Shown here: positions 1 to 4,806 of the stretch, piece by piece
Layout of the letters: every line of letters begins with the position of its first letter
Position numbering within the stretch: position 1 is the first letter of the stretch
Assembly (NCBI GenBank): GCA_937928455.1
Contig: CALFUG010000101.1
Location: 1-5,738, forward strand
Reading direction: 5' to 3'
Source of the DNA: an uncultured Clostridia bacterium
GTDB taxonomy: Bacteria > Bacillota > Clostridia > Peptostreptococcales > Anaerovoracaceae
DNA length: 5,738 nucleotides
Notes under the pieces: generated by a model
Told to the model about the DNA's origin: nothing
What the model saw: only the letters and a program-made list of their open reading frames with translations
Database searches by the model: none
Program-made: the position numbers and the translations under genes

Positions 1-139
1 GCGGGATTACAATGACAGCACCCGCAGCCTTCACCCTTTGAAACAAGCAGAAGATTCCATTTTAGTAGATACCACTTATATGACTATTGAGGAAGTCATA
101 GCGAAAATTATGGAGGAAATAGAGCGATGTCAACCGTAA
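1..139 (+). CDS. cmk: Cytidylate kinase, C-terminal fragment (5' end outside window)
   Basis: Reading from base 2, an open frame of 45 codons begins RDYNDSTRSLHPLKQAEDS, continues with a VDTTYMTIEEV stretch, and ends at TAA 137-139. This matches the end of bacterial cytidylate kinases: an RD.ND..R lid-region motif, then P-L-x-x-A-x-D, then a (V/L)D(T/S)T..(S/T)IE(E/Q)V helix. The family phosphorylates CMP and dCMP to the diphosphates in the cytoplasm. The P-loop and CMP-binding part lie upstream of the window, so intactness cannot be judged. The last 13 bases overlap the start of the DUF1015 gene, and that gene's Shine-Dalgarno site lies inside this one, so the two are probably co-transcribed and translationally coupled. 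The call rests on about 45 residues of family resemblance; another nucleoside-monophosphate kinase is less likely. Confidence 0.82.
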   Translation, partial: RDYNDSTRSLHPLKQAEDSILVDTTYMTIEEVIAKIMEEIERCQP

Positions 140-1368
140 GACCCTTTCGAGGATTGCTACCCAAGGTGGAGCTGGCAGAAAAGGTGATGGCTCTTCCTTA
201 TGATGTGATGAACCGGGAAGAAGCGAAAGAAATGGCCGATGGAAATCCCTACAGCTTCTTACATATCACTCGGTCAGAAATAGATTTATCTCAAGATATT
301 TCCGCTTATGATCCGCAGGTATACCAAAAGGCAAGAGAGAACCTGAATGCATTTCAAGCCCAAGGGGTGCTTCAACAGGAGCCGCAGTCTTGTTATTATT
401 TGTACCAACAAGAGATGAAGGGTAGAAAACAAGTGGGGGTGGTGGCTACCGTTTCCGTGGAGGAATACGAATCGGGCATTATTAAAAAACACGAGTTTAC
501 GAGAGTCGAGAAGGAGGAAGATCGGGTTCGCCACTTCCAAACCTGTGAAGCCCACACTGAACCGGTGTTTCTTACCTATCGGAACCAAAGAGAAATCGAT
601 GAAATAATGGAAGAATGTATGCGGAAAACCCAACCGCTTTATCGGATTACGGGGAAGGATGGGGTAGAGCATGCCCTTTATAGACTGGAGAATGAAGAGA
701 AAGTACGCCGGTTGGAAGAACTTTTTTGTTCGGTAGATTATTTATACATAGCAGACGGCCACCATCGTTGCGCCTCTGCAGCTCGTGTTGGCAAATGGAA
801 AAAAGAAGAGAACCCCAATCATAGGGGTGATGAGGAGTACAATTTTTTCATGGCGGTGGTATTTCCCGAAAACCAATTAAGGATTTTTGATTATAATCGG
901 GTGGTGAAAGATTTAAATGGATTAGAGTCTGCCGATTTTCTTCAACGGCTTCGAGACAGCGGTTTTGAAGTGGACCCGATGGGTGAAGAGCCTTACCAAC
1001 CAGAGAAGAAACATACCTTTGGGATGTTTTTAGAGGGAGTATGGTATCGATTGGTGCCAGAAGAATCTTTGATTCGTGCAGATATCATTCAAGACTTGGA
1101 TGTATCTATTTTATCGGATTTTGTCTTGGAACCTATCTTAGGGATCCAAGATCTCAGAAGGGACAACCGAATTGATTTTGTGGGAGGAATACGAGGGCTG
1201 AAAGAACTGGAAAGACGTTGTAACCATGATATGAAAGTGGCCTTTGCCGTGTACCCGGTGGATGTTTCGGACCTTCTGCGTGTGGCGGATGCGGGGTTTG
1301 TAATGCCTCCGAAGTCCACTTGGTTCGAGCCGAAGCTTGCCAGCGGATTGTTTGTTCATCCTTTTTAA
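127..1368 (+). CDS. DUF1015 family protein (COG4198-like), function unproven
   Basis: This is a complete 413-residue protein, normal length for DUF1015. The start ATG 127 has GGAGG at 112-116, ten bases upstream and inside the end of cmk. The N-terminus (VRPFRGLLPK near residues 4-13, ALPYDVMNREEA at 22-33, GNPYSFLHITR at 39-49) is the standard family opening. Further family blocks are KHEF.RVEKEEDRVRHF at 121-137, ADGHHR at 209-214, RADIIQDLDVSILSDF around 317-332, RIDFVGG at 348-354 and MPPKSTWFEPKLASGL at 393-408. No signal peptide or membrane segment is visible, so it is probably cytoplasmic. The family has no settled biochemical role that I can name. In many Clostridia, members sit near serine-biosynthesis genes, but none is visible here. 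The DGHHR block resembles the DG-x-H-R core of the ParB/sulfiredoxin fold, which includes free serine kinases of the SerK/SbnI type. A phosphotransfer role is an inference from that motif only. Confidence 0.9.
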   Translation: MSTVRPFRGLLPKVELAEKVMALPYDVMNREEAKEMADGNPYSFLHITRSEIDLSQDISAYDPQVYQKARENLNAFQAQGVLQQEPQSCYYLYQQEMKGRKQVGVVATVSVEEYESGIIKKHEFTRVEKEEDRVRHFQTCEAHTEPVFLTYRNQREIDEIMEECMRKTQPLYRITGKDGVEHALYRLENEEKVRRLEELFCSVDYLYIADGHHRCASAARVGKWKKEENPNHRGDEEYNFFMAVVFPENQLRIFDYNRVVKDLNGLESADFLQRLRDSGFEVDPMGEEPYQPEKKHTFGMFLEGVWYRLVPEESLIRADIIQDLDVSILSDFVLEPILGIQDLRRDNRIDFVGGIRGLKELERRCNHDMKVAFAVYPVDVSDLLRVADAGFVMPPKSTWFEPKLASGLFVHPF

Positions 1369-1401
1369 TCGTCTGTAAGCGTCGAAAATAGTAGGGCCAT
1401 T

Positions 1402-1448
1402 AACCTCTTGGAATATGATACGATATGTCATATTTTGGGAGGTTTTTT
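1402..1448 (+). terminator. Long hairpin plus U-tract that also buries the radC ribosome binding site
   Basis: Bases 1402-1420 pair with 1426-1444 without interruption: 19 pairs, of which 14 are Watson-Crick and five are G-U wobbles (1408-1411 and 1419), closing a 5-base loop at 1421-1425. A run of six T follows (1443-1448). The shape is that of an intrinsic terminator for the cmk-DUF1015 transcript. The wobbles would become A-C mismatches on the other strand, so the structure fits + strand RNA. Unusually, the 3' arm contains GGGAGG (1437-1442), the radC Shine-Dalgarno site, and the U-tract is the spacer before the radC ATG. Any transcript that reads through would therefore hold the radC ribosome binding site in a stem. 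It may be a terminator, a translational lock, or both; the sequence alone does not decide. Confidence 0.72.
1437..1442 (+). promoter_or_regulatory. radC Shine-Dalgarno site, fixes the start at 1449
   Basis: GGGAGG followed by six T and then ATG 1449 is a strong, well-spaced ribosome binding site. It selects 1449 over the in-frame upstream ATG at 1425, which has no such site. The resulting protein starts MRIQELCREERPREKL, typical of RadC. All six bases are paired with 1404-1409 in the hairpin described above. Confidence 0.85.
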
Positions 1449-2126
1449 ATGCGTATTCAAGAACTATGTAGGGAAGAAAGACCCAGAGAAAAGCTGGTGG
1501 CATTTGGCCCAGAATCATTATCCACCGCAGAGCTGCTAGCGATTTTGATTCGGACGGGAACATCCAAGAAATCGGCATTGGATCTGGCGCAGGAAATTTT
1601 GGCGAAAGAAGGACGGGATATTTATTGGCTTTCCCAAGCAATGTGGGAAGAGGTGCTGGAAATCCAAGGAATCGGTGCGGCAAAGGGCTGTCAAATTTTA
1701 GCGGCTATTGAATTGGGGAAACGCATTGCATCCCGTCCTAAGGAACCTAGAAGAAAAATAACGGATCCCGACTCCGTTGCACAGCTTTTTATGGAAGAAC
1801 TACGGAATTTACAGAAAGAAAATTTCCGAGTATTGAATCTGAATTGTAAAGGGGAAGTAATTTCCAAGGAACAAGTGGCTGTGGGAACATTGACCTCCGC
1901 TTTGGTTCATCCCAGAGAAGTTTTCCACAGCGCTATACGAAAATCTGCCCAGTCGATTATTCTGGTACATAATCATCCATCCGGGGCTACCGCTCCCAGT
2001 GAAGAAGACATCGAAATCACCGCAAGATTATCTGAAGCGGGAGAAATCCTGGGGATTGAGGTTCTGGATCATATTATCATTGGGGATGGTTCCTATTTCA
2101 GTTTTAAGAAACAAAACATGCTCTAA
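1449..2126 (+). CDS. radC: RadC family protein (JAB/MPN domain)
   Basis: This complete 225-residue protein has the usual RadC length. The N-terminal half has the family opening (RPREKLVAFGPESLSTAELLA begins near residue 11, IRTGT at 34-38) and a helix-hairpin-helix-like stretch (VLEIQGIGAAKG, 69-80). The C-terminal half is a JAB/MPN metalloprotease-like domain. Its metal-site residues are intact: E141, the HPREVF block at 154-159, and HNHPSG at 174-179 with S184 and D187, giving H-x-H-x7-S-x2-D. Historic names call this a DNA repair protein, but the mutation that gave RadC its name was later assigned to recG, and the molecular role is unproven. RadC in Firmicutes often precedes mreBCD and minCD; here a MinD-like gene follows, but mreBCD and minC are not between them. 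I see no convincing promoter of its own, and its ribosome binding site lies in a hairpin. Confidence 0.93.
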   Translation: MRIQELCREERPREKLVAFGPESLSTAELLAILIRTGTSKKSALDLAQEILAKEGRDIYWLSQAMWEEVLEIQGIGAAKGCQILAAIELGKRIASRPKEPRRKITDPDSVAQLFMEELRNLQKENFRVLNLNCKGEVISKEQVAVGTLTSALVHPREVFHSAIRKSAQSIILVHNHPSGATAPSEEDIEITARLSEAGEILGIEVLDHIIIGDGSYFSFKKQNML

Positions 2127-2168
2127 TGAGTTTATCAACAGAAATTTCCACCGATTCATTATATTTTA

Positions 2169-2198
2169 TTGTCACTTACCCACAAAAGATGCTATAAT
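2169..2198 (+). promoter_or_regulatory. Sigma-A-type extended -10 promoter for the minD-like/rny unit
   Basis: TTGTCA (2169-2174) and a perfect TATAAT (2193-2198) are separated by 18 bases, and TG sits one base before the -10 (2190-2191), giving an extended -10. Transcription would start near 2205, leaving a leader of about 26 nt before ATG 2231. There is no obvious terminator between radC and this site, so radC read-through may also contribute. The spacer contains TTACCCACA (2176-2184), one base away from a DnaA box. Confidence 0.82.
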
Positions 2199-2230
2199 AT
2201 GGAAGCGAAATAACTCAATGCGAGGACAAC

Positions 2231-2953
2231 ATGGGTGAGGTCATATTGATAGCGTCAGGAAAAGGCGGCACAGGAAAAACCGTCTTTACAGCTAACGCTG
2301 GTGTTATTCTGGCCCAGCGTGGTTTTGAGGTGTTGTTGATTGACCTGGATCTTGGGCTTAGAAACCTGGATTTAGCCCTCGGACTTGAGAATAAAGTAGT
2401 GTACGATGTACGAGATGTGTGTACCGGTGTATGTCGAATTAGCCAGGCGATTATTTCCCATAAGGCTTTTCCACATTTGCATTTTATGGCCGCTTCTCCC
2501 AGCCGGGAGGACGGTGAAATTACACCGCTTCACATGCAAGTGCTTTGCCGAAAACTGCGAAAGCAGTTCGACTATATTATTATAGACGGACCAGCCGGTA
2601 TTAATGATGGATTGATTGTTGCGGCAGCGGGTGCCGACTTAGGAGTCGTTGTGACTCTTCCCGACTATGCTGCCATCAGGGATGCGGACCACATGGATCG
2701 TTTTCTGGGAGATTTAGGTATCAGAAATCGTTGTTGCGTGGTAAATAAGGCCATTGCCAGGTTGATGAGTCAGGGAATGGTACCCGGTATTCAAGAAATC
2801 TCAAAATTAATGAGGATTCCTATTGTTGGCGTTATTCAATATGACGAAAACATCAATATATCATCCAACTATGGTCTTCCAATCGTCTATAAAAAAGGCA
2901 CTTACATCTATGAAAATTTCAGCAAAATTGTTGATCGTATCATCGGATCATAA
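2231..2953 (+). CDS. minD: MinD-like ParA/MinD family ATPase without membrane-targeting tail
   Basis: This 240-residue P-loop ATPase starts at ATG 2231, with GAGGA at 2222-2226 only four bases upstream. The deviant Walker A is KGGTGKT at residues 11-17, including signature lysine 11; most MinD proteins have V where this has T. The next block, LLIDLDLGLRNLDLALGLEN (35-54), is diagnostic for MinD over other ParA-family members. Walker B is YIIIDGPAG (115-123), and TLPDYAAIRDAD (142-153) matches the MinD block after it. MinD dimerises on ATP and, with MinC, positions cell division at the membrane. Canonical MinD is about 265 residues and ends in an amphipathic membrane helix after the last core helix. 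This protein stops at that core helix (ENFSKIVDRIIGS), and no minC or minE is nearby. It may be a divergent MinD or another spatial-regulation ATPase; the family call is firm, the division role is not. It is probably co-transcribed with rny, 32 bases downstream. Confidence 0.85.
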   Translation: MGEVILIASGKGGTGKTVFTANAGVILAQRGFEVLLIDLDLGLRNLDLALGLENKVVYDVRDVCTGVCRISQAIISHKAFPHLHFMAASPSREDGEITPLHMQVLCRKLRKQFDYIIIDGPAGINDGLIVAAAGADLGVVVTLPDYAAIRDADHMDRFLGDLGIRNRCCVVNKAIARLMSQGMVPGIQEISKLMRIPIVGVIQYDENINISSNYGLPIVYKKGTYIYENFSKIVDRIIGS

Positions 2954-2971
2954 AAAAAGAATACGATTTGG

Positions 2972-2978
2972 AAGGAGG
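2972..2978 (+). promoter_or_regulatory. rny Shine-Dalgarno site, fixes the start at 2986
   Basis: AAGGAGG lies seven bases before ATG 2986 and selects that start. An in-frame TTG at 2968 would add six residues (MEGGQT), but it would place the start codon upstream of this site, and no other site precedes it. Starting at 2986 puts the predicted membrane helix at the extreme N-terminus, as expected for RNase Y. Confidence 0.87.
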
Positions 2979-2985
2979 ACAGACT

Positions 2986-4536
2986 ATGCCAACGATAACA
3001 ATATTGATTGCAATATTGGCTTCGATAGGGACTTTAGTCGTAGGCATTCTTGTAGGATACATTATCCGGAAGAATGTGGCAGAGAAAACCATTGGAAGTG
3101 CGGAACAAACCGCAAAAAATCTTGTGTTAGATGCGGAAAACAAAGCGGAAACCATTAAGAAGGAAATTGCTCTGGAAGCGAAAGAAGAAGCCCATCGATT
3201 ACGAAGTGAAATAGAACGAGAAATCAGAGAACGAAGAGAAGAAATTAAAAAGAGCGAAAAGAGGCTCATCCAAAAAGAAGAGTCTATTGATAAAAAACTG
3301 GACAATATCGAAAAGAAAGAAGAAAACATCTTATTAAAAGAACAAAAAATCATTGAAAAACAACAAGAGGTAGATCGATTCCTTGAAAAACAAATGGAGG
3401 AATTGGAGAGAATTTCCGGGTATTCTGTAGAAGAAGCCAAAGCTTTACTTTTGTCTAATTGTGAAAAGGAAATTCGATATGAGGCCAGTTTGCTCATAAA
3501 GGATATCATTCAAAAGGCGAAAGATGAGGGAGATAAGAAGGCGAAAGAAATCATCACTGGCGCCATACAAAGATGTGCCGCGGATCATGTGGCGGAGTCT
3601 ACTGTGTCTGTAGTCCCGTTACCTAACGATGAGATGAAGGGACGAATTATAGGTCGGGAAGGCCGGAATATAAGAGCCATCGAGACCTTAACAGGGATTG
3701 ATCTAATCATCGATGACACCCCGGAGGCGGTTATTTTATCGGGCTTTGATCCGGTACGCCGTGAAGTAGCGAGAATCGCTCTGGAAAAATTAATTGTGGA
3801 TGGAAGAATTCACCCGGCTCGCATTGAAGAAATGGTGCAAAAGGCCGAAAAGGAAGTAAACCAAATCATTAAGGAAGAAGGAGAAGCCGCCACCTTTGAA
3901 GTGGGAATTCATAATCTTCATCCGGAGTTGATTAAATTGTTAGGAAGGCTAAAATATAGAACCAGTTATGGTCAAAATGTGTTAAAACATTCCATTGAAG
4001 TGGCCCACTTGGCAGGCTTAATGGCCGCAGAGCTTGGATTAGACATTAAGCTGGCAAAAAGAGCGGGATTACTTCATGACATTGGAAAAGCCATTGATCA
4101 TGAAGTGGAAGGAACTCATGTTGACATTGGAATCGATGTGTTGAAGAAGTATAAAGAGCCACAGGCCGTAATCGACGGTATGGCGGCACATCATGGAGAT
4201 TATGAGCCGAAAAACATGGAGGCCATACTCATTGGTGCAGCAGATGCCCTTTCAGCCGCCAGACCGGGTGCTCGAAGGGAAACCCTGGAGACTTATATCA
4301 AGAGACTGCAAAAGCTGGAAGAAATTGCCAATACTACTCCGGGCGTTGAAAAATCCTTTGCCATCCAGGCGGGAAGAGAGATTCGTATTATTGCAAAGCC
4401 AGAAGAGATGAATGATGAGGAAATCGTTTTCTTGGCACGAGAAATCTCCAAGAAGATTGAGAGTGAACTGGAGTATCCCGGGCAAATCAAAATCAATGTG
4501 GTGAGGGAAACTCGAGCTATAGATTATGCCAAATAA
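2986..4536 (+). CDS. rny: Ribonuclease Y (membrane-anchored endoribonuclease)
   Basis: This complete 516-residue protein is close to the roughly 520 residues of the B. subtilis enzyme. Domains in order are: an N-terminal membrane helix (about 4-27, ILIAILASIG... then RKN); a highly charged Lys/Glu-rich coiled coil (about 35-145); a helical linker with the AKALLL and EASLLIKDI blocks (151-174); a KH RNA-binding domain with GRIIGREGRNIR at 219-230 (GxxG at 223-226); and an HD domain. HD metal and catalytic residues are visible at H335 (LKHSIEVAHLAG), H364-D365 (LLHDIGK), H402-H403 (AAHHGDYEP) and D420 (GAADALSAARPGAR). RNase Y starts decay and processing of many mRNAs at the cytoplasmic face of the membrane in Firmicutes. 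In relatives the gene often lies near recA, ymdB or spoVS; here it follows a MinD-like gene by 32 bases and probably shares its promoter. A terminator follows directly. No key residue appears missing. Confidence 0.97.
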   Translation: MPTITILIAILASIGTLVVGILVGYIIRKNVAEKTIGSAEQTAKNLVLDAENKAETIKKEIALEAKEEAHRLRSEIEREIRERREEIKKSEKRLIQKEESIDKKLDNIEKKEENILLKEQKIIEKQQEVDRFLEKQMEELERISGYSVEEAKALLLSNCEKEIRYEASLLIKDIIQKAKDEGDKKAKEIITGAIQRCAADHVAESTVSVVPLPNDEMKGRIIGREGRNIRAIETLTGIDLIIDDTPEAVILSGFDPVRREVARIALEKLIVDGRIHPARIEEMVQKAEKEVNQIIKEEGEAATFEVGIHNLHPELIKLLGRLKYRTSYGQNVLKHSIEVAHLAGLMAAELGLDIKLAKRAGLLHDIGKAIDHEVEGTHVDIGIDVLKKYKEPQAVIDGMAAHHGDYEPKNMEAILIGAADALSAARPGARRETLETYIKRLQKLEEIANTTPGVEKSFAIQAGREIRIIAKPEEMNDEEIVFLAREISKKIESELEYPGQIKINVVRETRAIDYAK

Positions 4537-4542
4537 GGATAG

Positions 4543-4578
4543 AACACAAAGGTCGAACAGACCTTTGTGTTTTTGTTT
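4543..4578 (+). terminator. Intrinsic terminator after rny
   Basis: A perfect 12-bp stem (4543-4554 with 4560-4571) closes a GAACA loop (4555-4559). It is followed by a T-rich tail, TTTT then G then TTT (4571-4578). It begins seven bases after the rny stop codon and should end the minD-like/rny transcript. The last tail bases are shared with the -35 of the next promoter. Confidence 0.94.
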
Positions 4579-4606
4579 GACGGCTTCTTTCCTGTTGTGT
4601 TAAAAT
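4577..4606 (+). promoter_or_regulatory. Sigma-A-type extended -10 promoter for the riboswitch leader
   Basis: TTGACG (4577-4582) and TAAAAT (4601-4606) are 18 bases apart, with an extended -10 TG at 4598-4599. Predicted initiation near 4613 falls just upstream of the aptamer's first helix, so the leader begins almost exactly with the riboswitch. That position supports both calls. The -35 begins within the T-tract of the rny terminator. Confidence 0.82.
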
Positions 4607-4618
4607 ACTTGGGACATA

Positions 4619-4708
4619 CTGCATAAGGGGAGTAGTTTTAAGTTTGCGGATCAACACTCGGCCCATGGGCCTGGCCGTAAACCCGTACAGGTAACAAGAC
4701 TTTGGCGT
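4619..4708 (+). promoter_or_regulatory. yybP-ykoY family (manganese) riboswitch aptamer
   Basis: The two invariant ends of the family are present: GGGGAGTAG at 4627-4635 and AACAAGACTTT at 4693-4703. P1 is imperfect, with 4620-4622 and 4625-4627 pairing to 4705-4707 and 4700-4702. A short helix GTT/AAC (4635-4637 with 4693-4695) may form P2. P3 is an 8-bp helix, 4642-4649 with 4675-4682. The internal loop L3 has ATCAACACTC (4650-4659) on one side and TGG (4672-4674) on the other, capped by the self-complementary GGCCCATGGGCC (4660-4671) as P4. The family senses Mn2+ where L1 and L3 meet, and commonly precedes exporters including P-type ATPases such as Lactococcus YoaB and pneumococcal MgtA. 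The gene downstream fits. Recognition is from motif and hand folding, not a covariance search. Confidence 0.9.
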
Positions 4709-4744
4709 AATGTTAGTCATCTAATATTATTCTGAAGTTTTTTT
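4700..4744 (+). terminator. Riboswitch-controlled attenuator (expression platform)
   Basis: Bases 4700-4716 pair with 4721-4737 over 17 positions: 12 Watson-Crick pairs, four G-U wobbles and one C-U mismatch at 4706/4731. The loop is TCAT (4717-4720), and seven T follow directly (4738-4744). The first bases of the 5' arm, CTTTGG (4700-4705), are also the 3' strand of aptamer helix P1. P1 and the terminator therefore cannot form together. Ligand that stabilises P1 should prevent termination and allow read-through into the ATPase, an ON switch. The stem is AU- and GU-rich and so weak, which suits a metastable switch. Confidence 0.8.
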
Positions 4745-4792
4745 ATACTTTGGAGTGGAAACGGAGAAGACTGCTAGGATTTTCAGGAGGAA

Positions 4793-4798
4793 GAGAGG
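4793..4798 (+). promoter_or_regulatory. Shine-Dalgarno site of the P-type ATPase gene
   Basis: GAGAGG ends eight bases before ATG 4807 and is the best-spaced ribosome binding site. A stronger AGGAGG lies at 4785-4790, but at 16 bases from the ATG it is too far to serve that start well. I found no CU-rich stretch in the leader that would sequester either copy, so control by the upstream riboswitch looks transcriptional. Confidence 0.6.
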
Positions 4799-4806
4799 AA
4801 GTAAAT

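Noticed and set aside
1408..1436. Possible promoter TTGGAA-17-TATTTT before radC
   Set aside because: Transcription would start at about 1443, after the radC Shine-Dalgarno site, and the bases are fully explained by the hairpin. TTAACC (1400-1405) with a weak -10 near 1423 was no better.
1425..1448. Upstream start of radC at ATG 1425
   Set aside because: It would begin inside the hairpin with no ribosome binding site and add eight residues (MSYFGRFF) not typical of RadC. ATG 1449 has GGGAGG at ideal spacing.
2141..2170. Terminator after radC
   Set aside because: GAAATTTC and the T-rich stretch near 2161-2170 do not form a stable stem followed by a U-tract; radC may read through into the next unit.
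1999..2238. + strand frame across the end of radC and the promoter
   Set aside because: It runs through a convincing promoter and into the minD-like start, has no ribosome binding site and resembles no known family.
2968..2985. Upstream TTG start for rny
   Set aside because: It would put the start codon before the clear AAGGAGG at 2972-2978; ATG 2986 is correctly placed and gives the usual RNase Y N-terminus.
2940..3509. Antisense frame of 189 codons opposite the rny coiled coil
   Set aside because: It is a Ser/Phe-rich translation arising from the complement of Lys/Glu-rich codons, with no domain and no ribosome binding site; a shadow of rny.
4517..4720. Antisense frame across the riboswitch region
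   Set aside because: It covers the rny terminator, promoter and aptamer, all supported on the + strand, and has no homology that I recognise.
4707..4730. A separate 10-bp hairpin in the leader unconnected to termination
   Set aside because: It is the upper part of the longer stem 4700-4737. Once the lower pairs and mismatch are included, the stem abuts the T7 tract, so it is treated as one terminator.
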